DNA of 48,509 bases from Actinomycetes bacterium (GTDB taxonomy: Bacteria > Actinomycetota > Actinomycetes > Actinomycetales > Cellulomonadaceae), in the NCBI GenBank assembly GCA_023428465.1, contig JAEYXM010000225.1:1-48509 (forward strand), in the 5' to 3' direction. Numbering within the stretch: the first letter of the stretch is position 1; each line of letters begins with the position of its first letter. The notes beneath the pieces were generated by a model. That model did not search any database and was not told where the DNA came from. It saw nothing but the letters and a program-made list of their open reading frames with translations. The translations under genes and the position numbers were made by a program. Of the stretch, positions 32,979 through 41,252 are shown piece after piece.

Positions 32979-33090
32979 CCCACCTGCACCTGACCGGCAC
33001 CCCACCGGTACCTCACCCGCACCCGCACCTGCCCGCGGGCACCGAGCACGACGTCGGCGAACGCCGGCTACCGACGATGGAAGGACCTTG

Positions 33091-34200
33091 ATGACACACG
33101 TGACCGTCCCGACCCCGGCCGGCCAGGCCCCGCACGGAGACGACACCCGATCCGTGTGTGTGGTCGTGCCTATCCCGAACGACCCGCCCTGGGAGCTCTT
33201 CGACGCCATTCCCGAGGACATCCCGATCATCGTCAGCGACGACAGTGACGGGCGACTCGCCCCGCCCGGGCGCCCGAACGTGCACTACTTCGACTACGCG
33301 GCGCAGGAGGCCTACGCGGGCCAGCACTACGCGGCGATGCCGCACAAGAGCGCGGCGAGCCGCAACATCGGGCACTACATCGCGTGGAAGGAGGGCTTCG
33401 ACGTCATCATCGCCCTCGACTACGACTGCCAGACCCGTCCGGGGTGGCTCGAGACGCACCTCGCGGCCCTCGGTCGGCGCACCGACGCCGTCGGCCTCCG
33501 GCCGGAGGTGACGAACGGCTGGGTCAACCCGATCACGAACACCTTCCCGACCGGTGACGCCGTGTACGCCAGGGGTTACCCGTACGAGTGGCGCACGCCC
33601 GAGCTGAGCGGCGTGCGGGAGGAGCCGGTGACCGGCGACGTCGCCCTGCACCTGGGCGTGTGGGACGGAATCCTCGACCTGAACGGGATCGACAAGCTCT
33701 ACGGCGGGGAGCCGGGCGACCCCGGGGTGCCCGCCGGCGACCCGCGCATCGCGCTCGGCAACATCCCGATCTGCGGCATGAACACGAGCTTCGTGCGCGA
33801 CCTGACGCCTGCGTACTTCTTCCTCCCGGACCTGTGGGTGGGCAGCTGGCAGCTTTCCCGGCACGACGACATCTGGGGCGGGTACGTCGTCAAGAGCCTG
33901 ATGGACCGGCGCGGCGACCTGCTCTCGTTCGGCGGCCCGGTCGTCGGGCACACCAAGCAGACGCGGCTGGAGCGGGTCGTCGTCCTCGAGCAGTGGATGC
34001 ACCTGATGTCGATGCCGTTCTACGACGTCGTCGACGAGGCGGTCGCCCGGGTGACTCCGGGCAGCTACGTGGACATGTTCGCCCACTTCGTCGAGGAGTA
34101 CCGCTACCTCGTCGACAAGAGCCCCGCGCCGACGCACTACCGCGACGTGTACAGCCGGCTCGGCGACTGGATGGCGCGTTGGTCGAAGGCGTTCCAGTGA
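33091..34200 (+). CDS. Bacterial reversibly glycosylated polypeptide / UDP-arabinopyranose mutase-like protein (GT75)
   Basis: A 369-residue cytosolic protein that aligns by eye with plant RGP/UAM along its length. Matches are SAASRNIGHYIA (plant SxxRxxGY), IIALDYDC at 107-113 (plant IDDDC, DxD at 110-112), and NTFPTGDAVYARGYPYEWR at 150-168 (plant NTL...FVRGYPFSLR, whose last Arg is the reversibly glycosylated residue; here Arg168). Further matches are VWDGILDLNG (plant LWLNIPDYD), NIPICGMNTSF at 224-234 (plant FPMCGMNLAF) and RHDDIWGGY at 257-265 (plant RYDDMWAGW). Plant enzymes interconvert UDP-arabinopyranose and UDP-arabinofuranose. A similar sugar-nucleotide mutase or self-glycosylating role is inferred. 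ATG 33091 follows GGAAGGA; the 112-base gap upstream has only short C-rich repeats. Confidence 0.75.
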   Translation: MTHVTVPTPAGQAPHGDDTRSVCVVVPIPNDPPWELFDAIPEDIPIIVSDDSDGRLAPPGRPNVHYFDYAAQEAYAGQHYAAMPHKSAASRNIGHYIAWKEGFDVIIALDYDCQTRPGWLETHLAALGRRTDAVGLRPEVTNGWVNPITNTFPTGDAVYARGYPYEWRTPELSGVREEPVTGDVALHLGVWDGILDLNGIDKLYGGEPGDPGVPAGDPRIALGNIPICGMNTSFVRDLTPAYFFLPDLWVGSWQLSRHDDIWGGYVVKSLMDRRGDLLSFGGPVVGHTKQTRLERVVVLEQWMHLMSMPFYDVVDEAVARVTPGSYVDMFAHFVEEYRYLVDKSPAPTHYRDVYSRLGDWMARWSKAFQ

Positions 34201-34817
34201 CCGCTCCTGCCCCGACGCGCGTGCCGGGTCGCACCGCGGGCAACCCGCCGGTGCTCGCCGCTCTCCGGGTGGATGCCGCAGAGCTGCTCGCGGTCAAGGG
34301 CGGCGCGACCCGCGGCCCGGCAGCGGTGTTCGACGTCCTGACCCTGCCGGGGTTCTGGAGTGTCGCCCTGTGGCGCGTGGCCAACGCCCTGCACGGACGA
34401 GGCCTTCGCCCCCTCTCCAGGCTGCTGTACTTCGCCAACCTCGTCCTGTTCGGGGCCGACCTGCCTGCCGGTGCCGTCGTCGGCCCTGGTTTCGTGATGC
34501 CGCACCCCGTCGGGGTGGCCTTTGCCAGCGACGTCGTCTTCGGGAGCCGTTGCCGGGCGATGCGAGGCGTGGCCGTGGGTGGCAGTGGCAAGGCGGGCCG
34601 CGGCGGGCACCCGGTCATCGGCGATGACGTCTGGCTCCTGGACCGTTCCGCGGTCTTCGGCCCGGTGACGATCGGCGACCAGGTGGTGGTCGGCGCGTCC
34701 GCCATCGTCAGCCAGGACGTGCCACCGCGCATGCTGGTGCTCGTTCCGAAGAGCACCACCGAGCTGCGCATGAAGCCCCGGACCGACCTCGGCGACGACG
34801 TGGAGGGCTCCGGATGA
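34197..34817 (+). CDS. Left-handed beta-helix acyltransferase, serine acetyltransferase-like
   Basis: A 206-residue protein. An N-terminal helical part (LPGFWSVALWRVANALHGRGL) resembles CysE and WcaB-type O-acetyltransferases. Then come hexapeptide turns (AGAVVGPGFVMPHPVGVAFAS..., VIGDDVWLLDRSAVFGPVTIGDQVVVGASAIVSQDVPP as successive i-x-x-x coils). The central coils are irregular, and the usual catalytic His is best matched by MPHPVG. In this setting it most likely O-acetylates a sugar of the polymer. Start GTG 34197 overlaps the RGP-like gene by four bases. Confidence 0.82.
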   Translation: MTAPAPTRVPGRTAGNPPVLAALRVDAAELLAVKGGATRGPAAVFDVLTLPGFWSVALWRVANALHGRGLRPLSRLLYFANLVLFGADLPAGAVVGPGFVMPHPVGVAFASDVVFGSRCRAMRGVAVGGSGKAGRGGHPVIGDDVWLLDRSAVFGPVTIGDQVVVGASAIVSQDVPPRMLVLVPKSTTELRMKPRTDLGDDVEGSG

Positions 34818-35965
34818 TCGTCGGCATCGATGCGACCGCGATCGGGTCCCGGCTCGGCGGCGACGAGACGCTGGTGGCCGGCCTGCTGCGCGGCCTGGCG
34901 TGCGCGGTCGCCCCCGAGGATCGCGTGCTCGTCCTCGCCGCCGAGGGGGCCGACCTGCCGCCGGAGATCGGGGCACACCCCGGGTTCCGGGTGGACCGGG
35001 TGGTACGGCGGTCGGGTCCGGTGCACTTCGGTGTGGTGCTGCCGCGGTGGCTGCGGTCGCTCGTCGGCACGGGCGCCCGGCCTGACGTCGTCGTGACGAA
35101 CACCCACGCACCGCTGCGCTCGCCCGCTCCGGTGGCGCTGATGGTGCCCGACCTGTCCTTCCTGCACGTGGCGGACGCCTACCCGTGGACGACGAGGGCG
35201 CGGCTGCGGGTCCTCGTGCGGCGACAGGTGCGCACCTGCGCGGCCGTGCTGACGATCAGCGAGTTCAGCCGGGACGATCTGCTGCGGAGCTACCGGTTGC
35301 CCGAGGGGCTGGTGACGGTCGTGCCCCTGACCATCGACCCGCCCACGGACGCACCCCCGTCAACCCGGGACGCCCTGGCCGCCCGCGGCGTCCGCGCGCC
35401 GTACCTGCTCTACCTGGGCAACCTGCACCCCCGCAAGAACGTGCCGCGGGCGATCCGGGTCTTCCTGCGGCTGCGGGCGACGGTGCCCGACCTCGCCGAC
35501 CACCAGCTGGTGATCGCCGGCCGGAGGTGGTTCGGCGGGACGGCGGAGGTGGACGCGGCCGCCGGCGCGCCGGAGGGTGCCGTGGTCTTCCTGGACCGTG
35601 TCGACGACGACGAGCGTGAGGCCCTGCTGCAGGACGCGACGGCGCTGGTCTACCTGTCGACCTTCGAGGGCTTCGGGCTCCCACCGCTCGAGGCGATGGC
35701 GCGCGACACCCCCGTCCTCGCGTCGTCGGCGACGGCGGTCCCCGAGGTCTGCGGCGCGGCCGCGGTGCTCGTCGACGCCACGGACGACGACGCCGTCGCG
35801 ACCGGGATGGTGGGCGTGCTGACGGACACGGCGCTGCGGGGCGCCTTGGTCACCGCCGGGCGGGAGCGCGTGCGCCGGTACGACGTCGGCGCGACCGGCG
35901 CTGCGTTGTACGGCGCCCTGACGGGGGTGGTCGCTCGTGCGCGCGCGACGGCGGCCGCGCGATGA
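34814..35965 (+). CDS. Family 4 (GT-B) glycosyltransferase
   Basis: A 383-residue transferase of the mannosyltransferase-like GT4 group: an N-terminal Rossmann domain (MIVGIDATAIGSRLGGDETL), the acceptor-side VPDLSFLHVADAYPW, the hinge YLLYLGNLHPRKN, and the donor site STFEGFGLPPLEAMA with the two spaced Glu residues. GDP-mannose or UDP-sugar donors are usual for the family. It overlaps both neighbours by four bases (ATGA). Confidence 0.88.
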   Translation: MIVGIDATAIGSRLGGDETLVAGLLRGLACAVAPEDRVLVLAAEGADLPPEIGAHPGFRVDRVVRRSGPVHFGVVLPRWLRSLVGTGARPDVVVTNTHAPLRSPAPVALMVPDLSFLHVADAYPWTTRARLRVLVRRQVRTCAAVLTISEFSRDDLLRSYRLPEGLVTVVPLTIDPPTDAPPSTRDALAARGVRAPYLLYLGNLHPRKNVPRAIRVFLRLRATVPDLADHQLVIAGRRWFGGTAEVDAAAGAPEGAVVFLDRVDDDEREALLQDATALVYLSTFEGFGLPPLEAMARDTPVLASSATAVPEVCGAAAVLVDATDDDAVATGMVGVLTDTALRGALVTAGRERVRRYDVGATGAALYGALTGVVARARATAAAR

Positions 35966-37008
35966 CCGTCGCGACCCCGTCACGTCCGCTCAGCAAGCGC
36001 CGCCTCGTCATCGGGCTGCTGGTCGCGGCCGTGTTCCTGGCGGCCGTCGTCGTCGGCGTGAAGGTGCTGTCGGTGCTGCTGGAGCGGGCCCCTGCGGTTC
36101 CCGCGTCGTGGCGTCCCCCGAGGAGCCTGCCGGTCTCGACACCGCTGTCCACCCAACGGATCGCCTTCGACTCCGACCGCACGGGCAACTTCGAGGTCTT
36201 CACGACGGGCATCGACGGGTCGAACCCCGTCCAGCTCACCAACGATCGGCGGTACGACTCGTGGTCGCCGCGGCTGTCGCCGGACCGCCGCACGATCGTG
36301 TTCTACCGGTCGCCGGCCGGCACGCACGACCTGGACCACAGCAAGGTGAGCCTGTGGGCGATGAGTGCGACCGGCAGGCGGGCGGTCGAGCTGCGCCCGG
36401 TCGGCCTGGACGGCTGGATATTCCAGGGCCACGCGGAGTGGTCGCCTGACGGTGCGTCCCTCGTGATGTTCGGCGGGAGCCGGATCAACCCGCAGATCCA
36501 CGTGACCGATGCCCTCGGCCAGAACCCGCGCCAGGTCACCGACCGGCCGGGGACGAACCTGGACCCGGTGTTCTCCCCCGACGGGACCCGGATCGCGTTC
36601 GTCGGCTGCCCGGAGGCGGTGTGCCACCTCGCGGACTACGAGATCTACACCATCGGGGTGGACGGCGGTGACGTCGAGCGGGTCACGGACGACGACCTGC
36701 GCGACCATGACCCGATGTGGTCTCCCGACGGCTCCGAGCTCTCCTGGCTCACGTCGTTCGGCGGCTCGGGTGTCGGGGTCTGGGACGTGCAGATCGACGA
36801 TGGCGGCGTGGACTCGCCACGGCGGCTCTTCGACGACGACGGGATCACGAGCAGGCCGCAGTACTCCCCCGACGGGGCGTACATCTACGTGCACCGGATA
36901 CCACCCGGGGGGTCGACCTTCCAGGTGTACCGCGTCGCCGTCGACGGGTCGAGCGTGACGCAGGTGACCCGAGGCCAGCCGGGCAACAACGAGTACCCGT
37001 CGCCCTGA
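35962..37008 (+). CDS. Membrane-anchored TolB-like beta-propeller protein
   Basis: A 348-residue protein. A single hydrophobic helix at ~15-38 (RLVIGLLVAAVFLAAVVVGV) is an uncleaved anchor. The rest is six or so PD40 blades with repeated turns (WSPRLSPDRRTIVF, EWSPDGASLVMF, VFSPDGTRIAFVG, MWSPDGSELSWL, QYSPDGAYIYV), so the propeller lies outside the membrane. It ends the exopolysaccharide operon. With the propeller fused to the polymerase it is the second such domain in the locus. It may bind polymer or the secretion machinery; the family name says nothing specific about function. Confidence 0.82.
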   Translation: MTVATPSRPLSKRRLVIGLLVAAVFLAAVVVGVKVLSVLLERAPAVPASWRPPRSLPVSTPLSTQRIAFDSDRTGNFEVFTTGIDGSNPVQLTNDRRYDSWSPRLSPDRRTIVFYRSPAGTHDLDHSKVSLWAMSATGRRAVELRPVGLDGWIFQGHAEWSPDGASLVMFGGSRINPQIHVTDALGQNPRQVTDRPGTNLDPVFSPDGTRIAFVGCPEAVCHLADYEIYTIGVDGGDVERVTDDDLRDHDPMWSPDGSELSWLTSFGGSGVGVWDVQIDDGGVDSPRRLFDDDGITSRPQYSPDGAYIYVHRIPPGGSTFQVYRVAVDGSSVTQVTRGQPGNNEYPSP

Positions 37009-37038
37009 CGCCCGCCCTGGCCCCGGCTGCGGGCGTCA
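37006..37038. terminator. Bidirectional hairpin containing both stop codons
   Basis: TGACGCCCGC (37006-37015) and GCGGGCGTCA (37029-37038) form a perfect 10-pair stem with a 13-base loop. The left arm begins with the TGA of the propeller gene and the right arm ends with the stop of the convergent recQ. It serves both directions and ends the exopolysaccharide operon. Confidence 0.75.
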
Positions 37039-39084
37039 GTCGGCGCTGAGGATCTCGAGCACCTGGGCGCCGTAGCGCTCCTTCTTCGCCGCGCCGATGC
37101 CGGTGATCCCGCCGAGTGCGTCGAGCGTGGCGGGTCGGTGGATCGCGAGCGCGCGCAGGGTCGCGTCGGGGAAGACGACGTAGGCGGGCACGCCCTGCTC
37201 CTTCGCGGTCGCGGCACGCCAGGTGCGCAGCCGCTCGAACAGCGCGGCGTCGTCGGTGCCCAGGTCCACCGCGGCGGCCGGCCTCTTGCTCTGCCGGGGG
37301 GTCGACGCCGCCCGCGTGCGCACGGGTGCGTGCCGCAGCGGCACCGTGCGCGCCCCGCTCAGGACGTCGGCGCTGGCCGGCGTCGTGCGCAGGGTGCCGT
37401 AGCCGCCCGTGTCGACCCCCACGAGGCCCTGCGCGAGGAGCTGGCGGACGACGCCGCGCCACTCGCCCTCCGACAGGTCCGCGCCGACGCCGAACACGCT
37501 GAGGCCGGTGTGGCCCAGCTGGGTCACGCGCGGCGTCTCCTTGCCGAGCAGGATGTCGATGAGGTGGCCCGCGCCGTACCGCTGGCCGCGCTCGCGGTCG
37601 AGCCGCACGATCGCCGAGAGCAGCTTCTGCGCTGCCACCGTGCCGTCCCAGGTGCTCGGGGGTTCCAGGCACGTGTCGCAGTTGCCGCACGGGCCCGCGG
37701 ACTCCTGGCCGAAGTACGCGAGCATCCGGCTGCGGCGACACTCGACGGTCTCGCAGAGCGCGAGCATCGCGTCGAGGTGGGCGCTCAGCTGGCGGCGGTG
37801 CGCGGCGTCGCCGTCGGAGGAGTCGATGAGCCGGCGCTGCTGGACCACGTCCTGCAGGCCGTAGGCGAGCCAGGCCGTGGACGGCAGCCCGTCGCGGCCC
37901 GCGCGGCCCGTCTCCTGGTAGTAGCCCTCGACGGACTTGGGCAGGTCGAGGTGCGCGACGAAGCGCACGTCGGGCTTGTCGATGCCCATGCCGAACGCGA
38001 TGGTCGCGACCATGACCAGGCCGTCCTCGCGCAGGAAGCGGGACTGGTTGGCCGCACGCACCTGGCGGTCGAGGCCCGCGTGGTACGGCAGCGCCGGGAC
38101 GCCGTTCCGGGTCAGGAACTCCGCGGTCTCCTCGACCGAGGCGCGCGAGAGGCAGTAGACGATGCCCGCGTCACCGGGGTGCTCGGTCCGGATGAGGTCG
38201 AGGACCTGGGCGCGCGGGTTGTCCTTGCCGACGATGCGGTAGGAGATGTTGGGCCGGTCGAAGCTCGCGACGACGTGCCGTGCGTCGGCCAGGCCGAGGC
38301 GCTCGGTGATCTCCGCGTGCGTCGCACGCGTGGCTGTCGCGGTCAGCGCGACCCGCGGCACGGCGGGCCACCGCTCGCGCAGGAGGGACAGCCGCAGGTA
38401 GTCCGGCCGGAAGTCGTGGCCCCACTGGGACACGCAGTGGGCCTCGTCGATCGCGAAGAGCGCGATGGTGCCGCGGTCCAGCAGGTCGAGCGTGCTGGCG
38501 ACCGTCAGACGCTCCGGTGCGAGGTACAGCAGGTCCAGCTCGCCCGCGAGGAACGCGCGCTCGACCGCCGCGCGCTCGTGGGCGAGCTGCGTCGAGTTGA
38601 GGAACCCGGCCCGCACCCCGAGCGCGGAGAGGGCGTCCACCTGGTCCTGCATCAGGGCGATGAGGGGGGAGATGACGACTCCGGTGCCCGGCCGCACGAG
38701 CGAGGGGACCTGGTAGCAGAGGGACTTGCCGCCGCCGGTCGGCATGAGGACCAGCGCGTCCCCACCGGCCACGAGCGTCTCGATGACCTCCGCCTGGTGC
38801 CCGCGGAACGCCTCGTACCCGAAGACGCGGTGCAGCACCTCGAGCGGGTCCGGCGACGGGCCCAGGCCGAGGTGTGCCGCGGTCGCCGCCGGCGCGGGCG
38901 AGCTCCGCGCCCTGCGGGCGGGCACGGCGCCTGCCACGTCCGGCGGCGGCGCGTCGTCGTGCAGGTCGGGTGGGGGAGCGTCGTCGTACGCCGGGTCGTA
39001 GGGCGGCTCGTCCGGCCCGTCGTACGGCGGCTCTTCGAGGTCGTCGACGAGCCCGTCCGCCGGTGCGCCGGTGGGGCTGGTCAC
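37036..39084 (-). CDS. recQ: ATP-dependent DNA helicase RecQ
   Basis: A 682-residue 3'-5' helicase of recombination and replication repair. An acidic Pro-rich head (~1-75) precedes the helicase core: FRGHQAEVIETL, Walker A PTGGGKS at ~115-121, DEAHCVSQWGHDFRPDY, LTATAT, and QETGRAGRDG. Then come the zinc-binding ECRRSRMLAYFGQ...CGNCDTC, an RQC winged helix, and a C-terminal HRDC domain (LFERLRTWRAATAKEQGVPAYVVF). GTG 39084 is preferred because GGAGAGGA precedes it at good spacing. ATG 39099 just upstream has no such site. It separates the exopolysaccharide locus from uronate locus B and shows no link to either. Confidence 0.9.
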   Translation of the reverse strand: MTSPTGAPADGLVDDLEEPPYDGPDEPPYDPAYDDAPPPDLHDDAPPPDVAGAVPARRARSSPAPAATAAHLGLGPSPDPLEVLHRVFGYEAFRGHQAEVIETLVAGGDALVLMPTGGGKSLCYQVPSLVRPGTGVVISPLIALMQDQVDALSALGVRAGFLNSTQLAHERAAVERAFLAGELDLLYLAPERLTVASTLDLLDRGTIALFAIDEAHCVSQWGHDFRPDYLRLSLLRERWPAVPRVALTATATRATHAEITERLGLADARHVVASFDRPNISYRIVGKDNPRAQVLDLIRTEHPGDAGIVYCLSRASVEETAEFLTRNGVPALPYHAGLDRQVRAANQSRFLREDGLVMVATIAFGMGIDKPDVRFVAHLDLPKSVEGYYQETGRAGRDGLPSTAWLAYGLQDVVQQRRLIDSSDGDAAHRRQLSAHLDAMLALCETVECRRSRMLAYFGQESAGPCGNCDTCLEPPSTWDGTVAAQKLLSAIVRLDRERGQRYGAGHLIDILLGKETPRVTQLGHTGLSVFGVGADLSEGEWRGVVRQLLAQGLVGVDTGGYGTLRTTPASADVLSGARTVPLRHAPVRTRAASTPRQSKRPAAAVDLGTDDAALFERLRTWRAATAKEQGVPAYVVFPDATLRALAIHRPATLDALGGITGIGAAKKERYGAQVLEILSAD

Positions 39085-39203
39085 GGCAGTCCTCTCCATC
39101 ACCCGGACACCCTACGTGCCACCCCCGACGCCGCCGCCCCCGTCCACACGCTCCCTCACCGGGCCCCTGCGGAGGGCGGGGCCGGGCAGCGGACCGGGGT
39201 TGC

Positions 39204-41252
39204 TCAGTAGATCGCCCGTCCCCGCGCGTCGGGCACGCCGGACTTGCGCCAGAAGTACGTGCGCACCTGGTCGCGCCACTCGCGCGCGCACCGCTCCTGC
39301 TCCGCCAGCAGGTCGGTGACGCGTGCGTGCACGTCGTCCGGCACGGCGCCGGCCAGGGCGCGCCACTCCTCGACCATCTCCACGGTGCGCGCGTGGCCCT
39401 CCCACCGGGAGTCGTAGATGTGCTGGACGACCGTGGCCCCCGAGCGCAGCACGTGGTCGTACGGCACGTGGTGGAAGAACAGCAGGATCTCGTCGGGGCA
39501 GGTCAGGCGGGACTCGTACACGTCCCGCCAGGGCGCCGGGTACTGGCCCGTGTAGCCCGTCCCGGTCGCCCGCGTCCGGTCGACGCCCACACCGTCGCGG
39601 TCCGCGAAGTGGTACGTGCCCCACGGGGTGTACTCGTAGCCGTCGACGTCGGGCCCGTAGTGCGTGGCCGGCCGCACCATGAAGCCGACCCCGAGCGGCG
39701 CCGCGTAGCTCTCGTAGACCACGCCGGAGTCGTCCATGAGGCGGTGCAGCGCCGCCCGGAGCGCGGGGTCGCGCCCGAACGTCAGCCCGATCCACTCGTC
39801 CAGCACGCGCGCCGGGTCGAGCGTCGGGTCCCACGCGAGCCTGCCGAACGCGTAGAGGTTCGCCTGTGCGAGCGGGTGGCCCGTCCAGAACTCGTCGGTC
39901 CCGGCGTTCGACACGCCCGCGACGCCCCCGGCGAGCCCGCCCGGTCCACGTCCGCCGACGACGTCGGCCACCGTCGCGGCCCCCTCGCCCCACGGGGCGA
40001 AACCCAGCACGCCCGACCACTGCGGTCCGAGGTAGCACACGTGCCGCTGCTGACCGGTGTACTCCTGTGTGACCTGCAGCTCCACGGCCAGCCGGGTGCG
40101 CGGCATCGCGGCGAGCACGGGCGAGACGGGCTCGCGCGGCTGGAAGTCCACGGGGCCGTACTTGACCTGCAGCAGGACGTTGTCGTCGAAGCGCCCGTCC
40201 AGGGGGGCGAAGTGGTCGTACGCGGCGCGGGCGCGGTCGGTCGAGCGGTCGCGCCAGTCCTGGGTGTGGTTGTACACGAACGCGCGCCAGCAGACCGTGC
40301 CGCCGTACGGCGCCACGGCCCTGGCCAGCATGTTCGCGCCGTCGGCGTGGTCGCGCCCGTACGCGAACGGGCCGGGCTGGCCCTCGCTGTCCGCCTTGAC
40401 CACGAAGCCCCCGAAGTCGGGTACGACGTCGTGGACCCGGCCCGCGGCGTCGGCCCACCACCGCTGCACCTCGGGGTCCAGGGGGTCGGCGGTGGGCAGG
40501 CCCCCGACCGTCATCGGGGCGGCGAAGCTCACGGACAGGTGCACGCGGATGCCGTAGGGCCGGAAGCACGCGGCGAGCCGCGCGACGTCGGGCAGGTGGT
40601 CGGTGACCAGGCGCGCCTCCGTGGGACCCACGTTGACGTTGTTCAGCCCGACGGCACCCACGCCGGTCGCCGACAGCAGGCGCGCGTAGGCGCGCACGCG
40701 CCCCAGGTCCTCCCGCACGCGGCCGTCGGAGTAGAACAGCGACCCGCCGGCGTAGCCGCGCTCGACCTGGCCCATGACCGGGTGGACCGTCATGTTGTCC
40801 CAGTGGTCGAGCATGCGCAGCGGCGCCGCGGGCTCGTGCCGGCCGACGACGCCGGGCGCAGGCTCCGCCGCGAACGCCGACTCCCCGTGGCGGACCACGT
40901 GCCAGAAGCCGTGGAGCAGACCGCGGCCCGTGGCGGCGCGTACGACGAGCCGGCCGGGGCGCGCGTCGTCGGCGGCGACCTCGAACCCCTCGGGCCCGAC
41001 GCCGGCGCCGGGGTCCACCGTGAGCACCAGGTCCGCGCCCGCGGGGTCGTCGACGAGGGCCCCGCCGTGGTGCGCGGCGGCCTCGGCGACCTCGATGCGG
41101 ATCGTCGCGACGACGTCGTCGGCTGCGCCCGCGACCAACGGGCACGCGACCGCTGTGCGGCGCCGTCCGACCGGACCCGTGGCCGCATCGGGCAGCCAGG
41201 CGGCGTGCCAGGCGGGGGGCGCGTCAGGGGCGGGCGCGAGGTCACCAGTCAT
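39204..41252 (-). CDS. aguA: GH67 alpha-glucuronidase
   Basis: A 682-residue enzyme without a signal peptide, so it acts inside the cell on imported aldouronic acids from glucuronoxylan, removing (4-O-methyl-)glucuronate from the non-reducing xylose. The catalytic residues of the Geobacillus enzyme (Glu285, Asp364, Glu392) have counterparts at Glu290 (VKADSEGQPGP), Asp369 (KYGPVDFQPREP) and Glu397 (QVTQEYTGQ), with the same five-residue offset each time. HWDNMTVHPVMGQVERGYAG and the C-terminal FFHHVPYDHVLRSG are also family marks. ATG 41252 overlaps the end of manD by 11 bases, so both are in one transcript led by the LacI gene. Confidence 0.94.
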   Translation of the reverse strand: MTGDLAPAPDAPPAWHAAWLPDAATGPVGRRRTAVACPLVAGAADDVVATIRIEVAEAAAHHGGALVDDPAGADLVLTVDPGAGVGPEGFEVAADDARPGRLVVRAATGRGLLHGFWHVVRHGESAFAAEPAPGVVGRHEPAAPLRMLDHWDNMTVHPVMGQVERGYAGGSLFYSDGRVREDLGRVRAYARLLSATGVGAVGLNNVNVGPTEARLVTDHLPDVARLAACFRPYGIRVHLSVSFAAPMTVGGLPTADPLDPEVQRWWADAAGRVHDVVPDFGGFVVKADSEGQPGPFAYGRDHADGANMLARAVAPYGGTVCWRAFVYNHTQDWRDRSTDRARAAYDHFAPLDGRFDDNVLLQVKYGPVDFQPREPVSPVLAAMPRTRLAVELQVTQEYTGQQRHVCYLGPQWSGVLGFAPWGEGAATVADVVGGRGPGGLAGGVAGVSNAGTDEFWTGHPLAQANLYAFGRLAWDPTLDPARVLDEWIGLTFGRDPALRAALHRLMDDSGVVYESYAAPLGVGFMVRPATHYGPDVDGYEYTPWGTYHFADRDGVGVDRTRATGTGYTGQYPAPWRDVYESRLTCPDEILLFFHHVPYDHVLRSGATVVQHIYDSRWEGHARTVEMVEEWRALAGAVPDDVHARVTDLLAEQERCAREWRDQVRTYFWRKSGVPDARGRAIY

